Shown: positions 43,210 through 52,520, counted from the stretch's first letter. The stretch: 64,000 bases of DNA from JABDFW01 sp035550215 (GCA_035550215.1 DASZPM010000011.1:84818-148817), one strand, 5' to 3'. The notes: generated from the letters alone by a model not told the origin. Numbers and translations are program-made.

Positions 43210-43881
43210 TCACGTAAAAAATACGCGCTGTATCGTCCAGTACAACGCAATTAAACCTATTAAAGCTGACAAAGGAAAGACTACCTTTTTACGGTAGTCT
43301 TTTATTTTGCCCAACGGAATGATGATTAGCATAAACATCAGCAGGATGATGCTTATCTGTCCCAGTTCAACACCAACATTAAATGAAAAAATAGAGAGGG
43401 CGAACTGGTTCCTGGGCAGGCCGATTTCATTTAATGCGCTGGCAAAGCCCATACCATGTATAAGGCCAAACATAAAAACAATGGCTATACGCCACGGCTT
43501 AAGTTCAGAAAGCATCATATTTTCTATCGCGATAAAAAGAATTGACAGGGCAATAATAGGTTCTACAACAGCGCTGGGTGCAACGATGATATTTTTCATA
43601 CTCAGCGCCAATGTTATACTGTGCGCTATGGTAAAAGCTGTAGCCTGCCATAAGATGGTTTTTATTTTCCTGCTCAGCAGGCACAGGCCTGAAACGAACG
43701 ATATGTGATCAAAACCATTGGGCAAAATATGACTGTACCCCAGTTTAAGATAATACCAGAATACATTACCGGGCGGCGCTTTTTCCAACACGTAGTTTAT
43801 TGTATGGGCGTAACAATCCTGTATAATGATAACCGCTGAGAATAAAAGTACTGCCCGTACAGTGACGTTATTTTTTTTCAT
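43210..43881 (-). CDS. HupE/UreJ-family membrane protein
   Basis: Integral membrane protein of 223 residues with a signal-like first helix and about six more. Hallmarks are LPNGFDHISFVSGLCLLSRK (the G-x-D-H-x-x-F metal-site helix) and GLIHGMGFASALNEIGLP (the H-G-x-G-F-A helix). HupE/UreJ proteins carry nickel or other divalent metals; this subgroup, found with DUF4331 genes, is uncharacterised. It lies 21 nt behind the TPR gene on the same strand and is very probably cotranscribed with it. Confidence 0.85.
   Translation of the reverse strand: MKKNNVTVRAVLLFSAVIIIQDCYAHTINYVLEKAPPGNVFWYYLKLGYSHILPNGFDHISFVSGLCLLSRKIKTILWQATAFTIAHSITLALSMKNIIVAPSAVVEPIIALSILFIAIENMMLSELKPWRIAIVFMFGLIHGMGFASALNEIGLPRNQFALSIFSFNVGVELGQISIILLMFMLIIIPLGKIKDYRKKVVFPLSALIGLIALYWTIQRVFFT
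43276..43302 (+). terminator. Terminator-like hairpin inside the HupE reading frame
   Basis: A perfect 10-bp stem (AAAGACTACC with 43293-43302), a 7-nt loop and TTTTATTTTG after it on the plus strand. It is 80 nt behind the CDGSH stop and so could end that transcript, although it lies within the coding sequence of the convergent hupE-type gene. Confidence 0.5.
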
Positions 43882-43902
43882 CTGTGCCGGTATGTTTTAC
43901 AG

Positions 43903-45249
43903 CTATAAGTTATGTATCATTGCTGAAGTTTCGTTCATCAACAGCCTGTCTATATAAGGGTTTGTTGGCGTAGTTTCTGCCATTAGTGATTTTGCCTGTA
44001 TTTTATCTCCCGCTTTGTAAAATATCAATGCGGCGCGGCTAAGCAATACAGGGTTTTTGGAATGTGTTTTTAAGGCAACTTTTATATATGGTAATGCTTT
44101 ATCATATTCACCGCGGTTATAATACACCCATGCCACAGTTTCATTAACATCTATATTGTCCGGCCTGCGGTTATATTCAAGCATGGCATGTTCTAGCGCT
44201 TTATCGTTGTCATTCACTTTAAGGTAAGCAAACGCGAGCTCCCTGTCGGCATAGTGGCCAATATTGGCGTCTTTAATACCTGCCTGTGCACTTTTTTGCA
44301 GATCGTCAATAACTTCCTTCGCCAGTTCTTCCGCCTTCCGTGTTTGGCCTGCAGCCCGGTAAGCGTCCACCAGTTCCTCCTTAATGGAATTATCCATCAC
44401 CAGCGAATCTGCCTTTTCAAAATAAGTGATGGCCTTGCCGTAATCGTTATTGGCCATTGCCACCCTTGCAAGCCCGGCCATGGCATACCCGTAATCAGGC
44501 CGCATGCTTAAAGAGACATTATACAGCGTATCGGCTGTTTTAAAATCACCTGTTTTTTCATAAAGATTTGCAAGCTGGTATCTTGTCCATTCTGTGTACT
44601 CATCCCCCTGCCCGCCGGCCTCAACAGCCATTTTCATGGCGGCTATCGCGCCTTTATAATCGCCAAAAATTTCTCTCAGGTAAGACACTCTTGAATATGA
44701 AGTTAAATCAGGCCTGACTGAAACCATTTTATCAGCATAGCTTACAGCGCTGTCGTAATACCCCATTTCCACGTTGCCGTCCACCAGCAAGCCATACACA
44801 TACGCATTGTACGGATTTATCTGCTGTGCCTGGTGAGCAAATACAAGCCCGTCTGCAAAATGATGCTGCGACAAATAAATGAGCGCCTTAAAAACAAGAG
44901 CATTAAAACTATTAGGGTGTACAGCAAGTATATCATTTACATATTTCATGGCAGCCATGTCATAATACATATAATTGCCAGTAATGCGTGCTTCCTGTAT
45001 AAACAATGCAGCCAGTTTTATTTTGGAGGCGGTATCGCTCGGGTCTTTCTGTATTGCTGCCAGCAGCATGTTTGCGCGGGTCTTTACATTTTGCCACTCA
45101 GTCCCCTCCGCTAATGCACCTGTACGGTCAACAAGGCCGTAAACCTGGTTTTGCTTTTCTTTTTGCTGAATATTGTACTTAATAACAATACCGGCAACAG
45201 CAATAATAAACAATGCAATACTAAGCAGGTAGATATTTTTCTTTTTCAT
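43903..45249 (-). CDS. Membrane-anchored TPR protein
   Basis: A 448-residue protein with one N-terminal membrane helix (MKKKNIYLLSIALFIIAVAGIVI) and a periplasmic superhelix of about ten tetratricopeptide repeats. Clear repeats include AVHPNSFNALVFKALIYLSQHHFADGL, INPYNAYVYGLLVDGNVEMGYYDSAVSYADK, LSMRPDYGYAMAGLARVAMANNDYGKAITYFEKAD and RRPDNIDVNETVAWVYYNRGEYDKALPYIKVAL. It should act as a scaffold. It lies between the DUF4331 genes and hupE, all on the minus strand, but a strong terminator separates it from the DUF4331 pair. Confidence 0.9.
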   Translation of the reverse strand: MKKKNIYLLSIALFIIAVAGIVIKYNIQQKEKQNQVYGLVDRTGALAEGTEWQNVKTRANMLLAAIQKDPSDTASKIKLAALFIQEARITGNYMYYDMAAMKYVNDILAVHPNSFNALVFKALIYLSQHHFADGLVFAHQAQQINPYNAYVYGLLVDGNVEMGYYDSAVSYADKMVSVRPDLTSYSRVSYLREIFGDYKGAIAAMKMAVEAGGQGDEYTEWTRYQLANLYEKTGDFKTADTLYNVSLSMRPDYGYAMAGLARVAMANNDYGKAITYFEKADSLVMDNSIKEELVDAYRAAGQTRKAEELAKEVIDDLQKSAQAGIKDANIGHYADRELAFAYLKVNDNDKALEHAMLEYNRRPDNIDVNETVAWVYYNRGEYDKALPYIKVALKTHSKNPVLLSRAALIFYKAGDKIQAKSLMAETTPTNPYIDRLLMNETSAMIHNL

Positions 45250-45320
45250 TTGGCTGATGTTTAATGGTTGATTGATATACGTAAAAAATCAATGCCGCAG
45301 ATTGATTAACCACATAAAAA

Positions 45321-45341
45321 CATTGCCCCTGGGGGGCAATG
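45321..45341 (-). terminator. Strong intrinsic terminator after the DUF4331-T9SS gene
   Basis: Read on the minus strand, CATTGCCCC pairs with GGGGCAATG over a 3-nt loop (9-bp stem) and is followed by TTTTTATG. It lies 37 nt past the stop of the DUF4331-T9SS gene and should separate that pair from the TPR-HupE genes. Confidence 0.8.
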
Positions 45342-45377
45342 CTTACCTGTTATCATTGGGTAGCCAGCTTTCAGTAA

Positions 45378-47633
45378 TTACTGCACAACAACTTTACCTG
45401 ACATAATCTTCCTCCTATTGCTTTCAACGATGACAGTGTACAATCCTTTTGCGAAAGACGAGACACTAATTACACCGTTACCGTTGGTGAGCATGGATGA
45501 ACTTACTTTTCTTCCTGCAAAATCATAGATAAACACCTGCAGATTATTAAGGCCCGGCGCATTTACCTGTAAGATGTTGTGTGCCGGGTTGGGGCTAAGT
45601 ACAATAGAACCTTCTTCACTAAAGCTAATTTTGCGTATGGGTGAATAGGAGGATTTACCATCCTTATCCACTTCTTTAATACGATAATAATTTGCCTGAG
45701 TGAAAGAAGGCGCTACATCAGTAAATGTATAGCTGGATGACAATGTGTTGTCAGACACAACGGCCCCGATTTTGGTGAACCTGCTGCCGTCAAATCCCCG
45801 CTCAATTTCGTAACGGTCATTATTTACCTGGTTAGCTACCTGCCAGTTTAACTTAACCTGCTTTACTGATTTATTGGCTACAAAATATACCCAGGTTACC
45901 GGCAGTGTGCCGCTGAAGCTGTTGCCCACAAAACCACGCCATGGATCCTGCACGTAAGGGAAACAGCTTTTAAAAGTAGTATCGTTGTGCGTAACACCGG
46001 CGTTGAATGACAACACATTCACCAGGTCGGTAGTTACAGGGCTGCCTGTGCCATTATAATCATCATACCACAAACCAATCGCCGCTAAAGCAACCCCTGA
46101 TACAGCCTGCAGTTCAATAGTTGTTACATCATCTTCCAGCCTTCTGCCATTGGGGAAGCCATCCATATTGGGAATATCCTGTATATCCGTACTTGTATTA
46201 AACCTTGCATCCGTAAGTCCCAGTACGGCGGCCTGCACAATACCCAGTGAGCTAAAATCAGCACTGTTGCGTGGTGTAGGCGGTACAGCCATGTTAAGCC
46301 GCAGCATATCGCCAAGTGTAGGCAGAAAATTATTAATAAACGGTTTGCCTGCAGCCAGCGGGTTGCCGCCTTTGCCGGTTGCCAGCTGGTAAGGTATTAC
46401 ATTAGGCACACCGGTATAAAAAATAGGCAACAGGTCCACAGCACGCGGGCTAACGCTGTCCGGTAAAAGAATATTACCAAAAACTGCGTCATCCAAAGCG
46501 GTGCCGGCAACTGCAGGGCTTCCTTTTAATGGCCACAAACCTTTATGACCGTTCCTGAAATCAAAAGCGCCAAGAGAGCTAGATTGAATGCGAAGAGAAG
46601 CCAACCCGGGCACTGCACCGCCAAACTGGGAGTCGTCCATGTACAATGCCAGTTCAGGGTTTTTGAAATAAGAAGCAAACTGCAGGTCATTGGTGGGTGA
46701 AGTAGCATTCCATTTGTCTTTCCAGCCAACCGGTATAACAGCCTCATTGGTAAGCGGCATCCCCAAACGGCTAACCTGTACCCATGCGCCTGAAGCGCCG
46801 CCACTTGCACCGGTACCTGTTGTATCAAACGTTGTTATTTTTTGACGGCTGGCAGAAGCATACACGCCTATCACAAAGTCCGGGTCAAGGATGTTAGCCG
46901 CCTGCGATGTTGTCTTTCCATCTTTTTGCAGGGTACTTACCGGCACTTCGATAACTATGCTGTGGCAATTGAATTTTGCGAGGCCGTCCCTTCCTGTTTT
47001 TCTAAATCCACCAACATCAAAAGCCCCGCCCAAATCAACAAAGAAAGGATCATCAATGGGGCCGCAAAATACCTTCTCTCCTGTTGATGCCGTGGTAATG
47101 GCGCTCTCGGCAAGGCTATTATAATCCGATGCACCCAGGCCAACAACACCATTTTCAATAGAACGCGGCCCAATATTTGGCGGGGGCACTATGCCGTTAT
47201 TTACAATGGTAGAAAAATTAGCTCCGCCATCGGTGCTGCGCATCAGTTTATAGGTAGTTTTCAAATTCTGTTTACCAAGCCTTATGTTAAAAAAAGTTGT
47301 GCCATCTTCATTGATGCTGTTAAACATGAAACGGTAAATAATGTCATCCCCGCTGGTAGATGTTTTATTTTTTATGTGAATCTCGTAGCGGATATCGCTT
47401 CCGAACGTATACCAGTTTGGGCCGCCTGCAGGATGCTCAAATGGTATGTAGTTAGCAATCAGCACTATTTTGTTTGTATCGCAGGGACTTCTGAAAGCAT
47501 ACAGGTCTGTGTTATCCGCAAGCGGGTCATTTGATATTAATGGCGCCTCCCTGTGCGATGAAGCAAAAACATTTGTTTGATTAAAGGCTAAACAAACCAA
47601 AGCCACTAAAAAAAGGTTTAAAATTTTTTTCAT
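45378..47633 (-). CDS. DUF4331 protein with T9SS type A sorting domain
   Basis: Secreted protein of 751 residues from ATG 47633, with signal peptide MKKILNLFLVALVCLAFNQTNVFA directly followed by SSHREAPLIS, the conserved DUF4331 start. The DUF4331 domain runs to about 590 (NTDLYAFRSP, YTFGSDIRYEIHIKNK, GPIDDPFFVDLGG, LPTLGDMLRLN, GFPNGRRLEDDV). Then come an FN3-like segment (VKQVKLNWQVANQVNNDRYEIERG) and a Por C-terminal sorting domain (VLSPNPAHNILQVNAP, KGLYTVIVES), so it is exported through the T9SS. Function unknown. It is a close paralogue of the gene 17 nt upstream, which lacks the sorting tail. An in-frame extension to 47690 overlaps that gene and is rejected. Confidence 0.92.
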   Translation of the reverse strand: MKKILNLFLVALVCLAFNQTNVFASSHREAPLISNDPLADNTDLYAFRSPCDTNKIVLIANYIPFEHPAGGPNWYTFGSDIRYEIHIKNKTSTSGDDIIYRFMFNSINEDGTTFFNIRLGKQNLKTTYKLMRSTDGGANFSTIVNNGIVPPPNIGPRSIENGVVGLGASDYNSLAESAITTASTGEKVFCGPIDDPFFVDLGGAFDVGGFRKTGRDGLAKFNCHSIVIEVPVSTLQKDGKTTSQAANILDPDFVIGVYASASRQKITTFDTTGTGASGGASGAWVQVSRLGMPLTNEAVIPVGWKDKWNATSPTNDLQFASYFKNPELALYMDDSQFGGAVPGLASLRIQSSSLGAFDFRNGHKGLWPLKGSPAVAGTALDDAVFGNILLPDSVSPRAVDLLPIFYTGVPNVIPYQLATGKGGNPLAAGKPFINNFLPTLGDMLRLNMAVPPTPRNSADFSSLGIVQAAVLGLTDARFNTSTDIQDIPNMDGFPNGRRLEDDVTTIELQAVSGVALAAIGLWYDDYNGTGSPVTTDLVNVLSFNAGVTHNDTTFKSCFPYVQDPWRGFVGNSFSGTLPVTWVYFVANKSVKQVKLNWQVANQVNNDRYEIERGFDGSRFTKIGAVVSDNTLSSSYTFTDVAPSFTQANYYRIKEVDKDGKSSYSPIRKISFSEEGSIVLSPNPAHNILQVNAPGLNNLQVFIYDFAGRKVSSSMLTNGNGVISVSSFAKGLYTVIVESNRRKIMSGKVVVQ

Positions 47634-47650
47634 ACATGTCTTTTTAATCG

Positions 47651-49405
47651 TTAGAACCTTGGCTGTGTAGTATGGTCGTATCCTCTCCATGGCGTTTGCT
47701 CATAAGGAAAGGCCGCTTTAAATGTTGTGTCGTTATGTGTAACGCCGGCGCTAAAGCTCAGCACGTTTACCAGTTGCGGTGTTACGGGGCTGCCTGAACC
47801 ACTGTAATCGTCATACCACAATCCTATCGCTGCGAGGGCAACCCCTGATACCGCCTGCAGTTCTATCGTAGTTACATCATCTTCAAGTCTTCTGCCATTG
47901 GGAAAGCCGTCCATATTCGGAATGTCCTGTATTGCAGTGCTCCCGTTAAACCTGCTGTCCGTAAGCCCTAAAACCGCGGCTTTTACAATACCAAGCGAAC
48001 TGAAATCAGCGCTGTTACGCGGCGTAGGAGGTACAGCCATGTTGAGTCTCAGCATATCGCCCAGGGTTGGCAGGAAATTATTGATAAATGGCTTACCTTC
48101 TGCCAAAGGGTTTCCATTTTTGCCCGTTGCTAACTGGTAAGGTTTTACATTAGGTACCCCGGTATAAAATATCGGTAACAGGTCAACTGCACGCGGGCTT
48201 GCATTGTCAGGCAAGAGAATTGTTCCATAAGCCGCATCTGACAGCGCCGTGCCATCTAGTGCAGCATTGCCTTTAAGCGTGTACAATCCTGCATGCCCGT
48301 TCCTGAAATCAAACGAACCAAGGGAACTTGACTGGATGCGAAGTGCATTTAATGAGGGCACGGCCCCGCCAAATTTTGAATCATCCATGTAAAGTGCCAA
48401 CTCCGGGTTTTTGAAATAAGAAGCAAAGGCAAGATCATTGCTGCTATAAGGCGTTTTTGTGTTCCACTCGTCTTTTTTGCCTACCGGTATAACAGCTTCA
48501 TTGGTAAGCGGCATGCCCAGCCTGCTAACCTGCACCCATGGGCCGCTGGTACTGTAAGCCCCGTCATCGTTCAGCGTTTTTATTTGCATACGGCTGGCGC
48601 TTGCCCATACGCCGATTACGAAATCCGGGTCCAGTATATTCTCTGCCTGGTCTGCCGTTTTACCGTCCTTCTGCAACAAGCTGATGGGTATTTGCAATGC
48701 AATTGTATGGCAGTTAAATCGCGCCAGGCCGTCTTTCGGGGCATTTGTACTGTTGCCGTCCGGCCTGAAGTTGCCCGCATCAAAAGCGCCTGCAAGGTCA
48801 ACAAAAAACGGGTCATCCACTGGCCCGCAAAATACCCTTTCCGATGTGGTTGCCGTAGCAATCGCATTCGACATTATGGCATTATAATCCTGGCCAAGGC
48901 CAACCGTCCCATTATCAATTGAGCGCGGGCCAATATTAGGCGGCGGAACAACACCATTGGTTACAATAGCTACAAAAGCTCCACCAGCCACACTTTTTTC
49001 GCAGGTATAAGTGGTTTTTAAATTTTGCTTGCCGAGGCGTATGTTAAAAAAAGTGCTGGAATCCTCATCGACTGTTTTGAAGGTGAACCGGTAAGTAATG
49101 TCATCCGCCGGAGTATTGGCTTTGTTCTTAATATGTATTTCATAATGAACATCGCTGCCGAATGTATAATAGTTAGGGCCGCCCTCCGGCAATTCAAAGG
49201 GTATGTAATTGGCAATGATTGTAACCGTATTTGGTTTGTCCGGGCTCCTGAAGGCGTACAAGTCTGTATTATCAGCAAGAGGGTCTGCTGATATTAACGG
49301 TGCCTCCCGGTGCGATGACGCATTTGCCCGGATGCTGAATAATATTCCAAGGGGAATAATAAAACAGTATTTCCAAAAATTGAACTGTAAAATTTTTTCT
49401 CTCAT
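47651..49405 (-). CDS. DUF4331 protein without sorting domain
   Basis: Paralogue of the downstream gene, 584 residues, with signal peptide ending RANA before SSHREAPLIS. It aligns with the neighbour over the whole DUF4331 domain, with long blocks unchanged (RAVDLLPIFYTGVPNV, KPFINNFLPTLGDMLRLN, PNMDGFPNGRRLEDDVTT). It stops at TPWRGYDHTTQPRF, exactly where the neighbour goes on into FN3 and T9SS domains. The arrangement suggests tandem duplication with tail loss (or tail gain in the other). It should stay periplasmic or leave by another route. Together the two form the first part of a leftward unit. Confidence 0.9.
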   Translation of the reverse strand: MREKILQFNFWKYCFIIPLGILFSIRANASSHREAPLISADPLADNTDLYAFRSPDKPNTVTIIANYIPFELPEGGPNYYTFGSDVHYEIHIKNKANTPADDITYRFTFKTVDEDSSTFFNIRLGKQNLKTTYTCEKSVAGGAFVAIVTNGVVPPPNIGPRSIDNGTVGLGQDYNAIMSNAIATATTSERVFCGPVDDPFFVDLAGAFDAGNFRPDGNSTNAPKDGLARFNCHTIALQIPISLLQKDGKTADQAENILDPDFVIGVWASASRMQIKTLNDDGAYSTSGPWVQVSRLGMPLTNEAVIPVGKKDEWNTKTPYSSNDLAFASYFKNPELALYMDDSKFGGAVPSLNALRIQSSSLGSFDFRNGHAGLYTLKGNAALDGTALSDAAYGTILLPDNASPRAVDLLPIFYTGVPNVKPYQLATGKNGNPLAEGKPFINNFLPTLGDMLRLNMAVPPTPRNSADFSSLGIVKAAVLGLTDSRFNGSTAIQDIPNMDGFPNGRRLEDDVTTIELQAVSGVALAAIGLWYDDYSGSGSPVTPQLVNVLSFSAGVTHNDTTFKAAFPYEQTPWRGYDHTTQPRF

Positions 49406-49648
49406 AAAATGGCAGGTTTAAATGTTTTAAAATTTTGAGGCATGCAGCAATAATTTTTTGAGTGGAGAAGAATAAAGCGTTTTGTTAAAAACAGATAAAC
49501 AACAATAGCCACATACGAACGCGTGCTGCTTTTGGATTTGGCTGCAAAAGAATTGCAGCATTTTTATTTTAGAAAGTTAAAATGAAAAAGAAATTGGCAT
49601 AGTAGTAAAACCATCAATTAAATATTACCGTATATAAAAGGTTGTACT

Positions 49649-50332
49649 TTACAGTAACCTTGCGAGGTATTGATCAAAATCATCCTCAAATAATATAGTT
49701 ACCTGCCAGCCTTCTTCTTTAGCTATGGCAGCTAGTAATGCTTTGTCAATATACAGCCATTTAAACCAGCCTGAGCGTTCACCTTTATAGCGGTATTCGT
49801 AATCAATTTCACCATAATAATTGTTTGCAGGTGGGGTGTCATCATATAAATATGCAACATCTGAAGAATCAAATATCAATTGCCCGCCGGGAAACAGTAA
49901 TTGTTTAATGTGCCGTAAAAATAAACGCAGGTTTAAAATGGTGCCTGTTAAGCCAATGCCATTCATCAATAATAAAATCGTGTCAAAGCGTTCGCCGGTA
50001 AAAGTGTAAATATCTTTTGTAAGTACATTTTTTACACCACGCATTTTTGTTACCTCACAGGCTTTGGGCGATACATCCAGTGCAGTAACATCCAAACCTT
50101 TTTGCTGCAAAAACAACGCATGGCTGCCCGCACCGGCGCCAACATCCAGTATTCTTCCCCGGCAATTATCCAGCGCCGTAATTTCCAGTTCCGGCAATTC
50201 ACCTGCCCCGCGAAAATATGTTTCAACAGGCATTTCCTCTTTTGGGCCATATTTATTATGTATCCAAAGTTTAGCTTTGTTGCCGAGGTTAAAATGATAA
50301 TCCCATATCGCGCAGCCTAATACATCACTCAT
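49649..50332 (-). CDS. Class I SAM-dependent methyltransferase
   Basis: Cytosolic methyltransferase, 227 residues. Motif I is RILDVGAGAGSHALFLQQKG, motif II VTALDVSPKACEVTKMRGV, and the D-T-I-L-L-L-M-N-G-I-G-L block (motif post I-IV) and LKQLLFPGGQLIFDSSDVAY (motif VI) follow. The N-terminal part WDYHFNLGNKAKLWIHNKYGPKEEMPVETYFRG is shared by Bacteroidota relatives. The substrate is unknown. It stands alone on the minus strand, with 243 gene-free bases between it and the DUF4331 gene. Confidence 0.88.
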   Translation of the reverse strand: MSDVLGCAIWDYHFNLGNKAKLWIHNKYGPKEEMPVETYFRGAGELPELEITALDNCRGRILDVGAGAGSHALFLQQKGLDVTALDVSPKACEVTKMRGVKNVLTKDIYTFTGERFDTILLLMNGIGLTGTILNLRLFLRHIKQLLFPGGQLIFDSSDVAYLYDDTPPANNYYGEIDYEYRYKGERSGWFKWLYIDKALLAAIAKEEGWQVTILFEDDFDQYLARLL

Positions 50333-50379
50333 ACTCCAGTGGCATTAAATTACTTTTATGCAAAAAATTATGGTGCAAG

Positions 50380-50463
50380 ATGAATCAAAAAATATTAACT
50401 ATACATAATACGCAAATTCCGGCAATTGGTTTGGGCACTTACGGGTTAAAGACCTGCTACTGA
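50380..50463 (+). pseudogene. Remnant of an aldo/keto reductase N-terminus
   Basis: A 27-codon frame from ATG 50380 reads MNQKILTIHNTQIPAIGLGT and then YGLKTCY before TGA. The I-P-A-I-G-L-G-T-Y segment is the first strand and loop of aldo/keto reductases (usual form I-P-x-I-G-L-G-T). The rest of the enzyme (about 250 residues) is not found in any frame downstream, so this looks like the left end of a gene removed by deletion. A chance match is possible given the short length. Confidence 0.55.
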
Positions 50464-50541
50464 CATTTACCAAAAATTAGTGGCGGCATATTGCCGTATT
50501 CACCTAATTTTATTCGCGTTTATACAAACGATTGACTTAAC

Positions 50542-51573
50542 ATGAAACAACAACCAATAAGAACAACTGTAGTGGGCAGCTATCCATTTCCCGGGTGGCT
50601 GGAATTTGCTTCTCAAAACCTTAATAAGTTTGGCGCGGCAGATATTAAAGAGATGATTGAAGACGCAGTGATTGCCGCCATTCACGACCAGGTTACAGCA
50701 GGCCTTGACGTTATTACCGACGGCGAACAAACCAGGCTTGATTTTAATCTTTCTTTTTATGGATTCATTAATGGCATTGAGGCCAATGAAACTGAAACGC
50801 GAAAATTTGGCCCGCCTGCGCATGACCAAAGAGGGAAAAATAATATTGTAGCGGAGCTAAAAGCACCTCGCGGACTGGGCGCTGTAGAAGAATTTTTACG
50901 ATTGAAAAAATTAGCGCCAGCAGGCCCCACCCTTAAGGCAAGCGTGCCCGGCCCTTATACATTAAGCGGCAGGCTGATGCCAAATGATATGTATAAAGAC
51001 AGGTATGCCATTACAGAAGCATTGATGCCCTTTGTACGCAAAGAACTGGAAGACCTTGTTGCCGCGGGCTGTACTGAGATAACCGTAGATGAGCCAAGCA
51101 TGAGTTGCTATGCCTATAAGGAAGACACAAAGAGATTTGTTGATATTTTTAACCGTACGGTTGCGCCTGTTGTTGGCAAGTGCCACCTGTCAACACATTT
51201 ATGCTTTGGAAATTTTAAAGGACGGCCAGTGGGTTATCGCAGTATCAAACCCATGTTACCCGACTTTCTTGACCTGTCAGTTGACGAGGTGCATATTGAA
51301 ATGGCTAACCGCGAGTTTGCAGAAATTGAATTGCTGGGCGTGTTTGCAGAAAAAATGGATGTGGCCGTCGGTATTATTGATGTAAAAAATTATTATATAG
51401 AAACACCTGGTGATGTGGCCGAACGCATACACCGGTGCCTACAGTACGTACCTGCAGAAAAACTATCGGTGGCGCCTGATTGCGGGCTAAGCCAAACGGC
51501 GCGCTGGGCCTCTCGCCAAAAATTGGCAAACATGGTTAAGGGGGCAAAAATGGTGAGAGGGGAAAGCCACTAA
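50542..51573 (+). CDS. MetE C-terminal-like cobalamin-independent methyltransferase
   Basis: A 343-residue protein matching the catalytic (C-terminal) half of cobalamin-independent methionine synthase; full MetE is about 760 residues, so this is the short, single-barrel type. It has the opening TTVVGSYPFPGWLEFA, QVTAGLDVITDGEQTRLDF, SVPGPYTLSG, VDEPSMSCY and the zinc-site residues in KCHLSTHLCFGNF (His and Cys), IEMANREF (Glu) and APDCGLSQTARW (Cys). It may transfer a methyl group to a thiol from an unidentified donor. True methionine synthase activity cannot be assumed without the N-terminal half. Confidence 0.88.
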   Translation: MKQQPIRTTVVGSYPFPGWLEFASQNLNKFGAADIKEMIEDAVIAAIHDQVTAGLDVITDGEQTRLDFNLSFYGFINGIEANETETRKFGPPAHDQRGKNNIVAELKAPRGLGAVEEFLRLKKLAPAGPTLKASVPGPYTLSGRLMPNDMYKDRYAITEALMPFVRKELEDLVAAGCTEITVDEPSMSCYAYKEDTKRFVDIFNRTVAPVVGKCHLSTHLCFGNFKGRPVGYRSIKPMLPDFLDLSVDEVHIEMANREFAEIELLGVFAEKMDVAVGIIDVKNYYIETPGDVAERIHRCLQYVPAEKLSVAPDCGLSQTARWASRQKLANMVKGAKMVRGESH

Positions 51574-51665
51574 GTGTAAAGAATGAGTTGATTGGCAAGG
51601 CCGGTAAGGTAACCTGTTAAATACCGGTGCACTTAAAAGCGTTTGTTACTTAAATAGCGGGATAT

Positions 51666-52520
51666 ATGCATTTAAAGCCGGCAGTTATAAAGGATGAGGC
51701 ACTGTTAAAAGAAATTGAGCAATACACCCATGATGAAAAAAATTTTCATCTCTGGTGGTTGGGGCAAAGTGGCTACCTGCTATTGTGGAAAGGAAAAAAA
51801 ATTTTGCTTGACCCTTACCTCTCTGACTCGCTTACAAAAAAATATGCGGACACAAATAAACCACATGTGCGGATAAGTGAAAGAGTGATTGCGCCTGAAT
51901 TGCTGAAAGGTATATCCATAGTAACCTCAAGCCATAACCATACAGACCACCTGGATGCTGAAACACTTATTCCGCTGATAAAAAATAACCCGGGTATTAC
52001 CTTTATTATACCGGAAGCAAACAGAAAATTTGTAGCTGAACGTATTAAATGTGACATAGATTTTCCATCCGGCCTTACAGACGGGCAAAGTGTTAGTGAA
52101 GGTGATTTTGTTTTTTACGGCATTCCTGCAAAGCACAACGAGATTGAGAGAGATAGCCGCGGCAATTGTAAGTTTATGGGTTACGTAATACGGTTTGGCA
52201 AGTGGGCAATTTATCACAGCGGTGATACTTTATGGTTTGATGAAATGGAAGATTTACTGAAACCTTATAATATTAATGTTGCGCTGTTGCCTGTTAACGG
52301 TGACGACCCCGCAAGAGGGGTTGCCGGTAACCTTAACGGCAAAGAAGCAGCAGTTTTAGGCAAAACCATTAATGCGGGGATGATAATACCATGCCACTAT
52401 GATATGTTTGTTTTTAACACGGCAGACCCGGCATATTTTGCACAGGAAGCTGAACAATTACAGCAGCCTTACACTATTTTGCAGCAAGGCGGCCATTTTA
52501 GCAGCGAACAACTAAACTGA
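51666..52520 (+). CDS. MBL-fold metallo-hydrolase (UlaG-like)
   Basis: Metallo-beta-lactamase-fold hydrolase, 284 residues, cytosolic. The metal motif is SSHNHTDHLDAETL (H-x-H-x-D-H); later ligands are H in AKHNEIERD, D in YHSGDTLWFD and H in IPCHYDMFVF. The WLGQSGYLL start and the layout resemble UlaG, the L-ascorbate-6-phosphate lactonase. It is the first gene of a tightly packed plus-strand run with SDR (3-nt gap), ROK and SIS genes, which supports a sugar or lactone substrate. Confidence 0.88.
   Translation: MHLKPAVIKDEALLKEIEQYTHDEKNFHLWWLGQSGYLLLWKGKKILLDPYLSDSLTKKYADTNKPHVRISERVIAPELLKGISIVTSSHNHTDHLDAETLIPLIKNNPGITFIIPEANRKFVAERIKCDIDFPSGLTDGQSVSEGDFVFYGIPAKHNEIERDSRGNCKFMGYVIRFGKWAIYHSGDTLWFDEMEDLLKPYNINVALLPVNGDDPARGVAGNLNGKEAAVLGKTINAGMIIPCHYDMFVFNTADPAYFAQEAEQLQQPYTILQQGGHFSSEQLN

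Noticed and set aside
49531..49580. TGCTGC/GCAGCA hairpin with T-rich tail on the plus strand
   Set aside because: No plus-strand gene lies upstream to be terminated, and the stem is short with a long loop.
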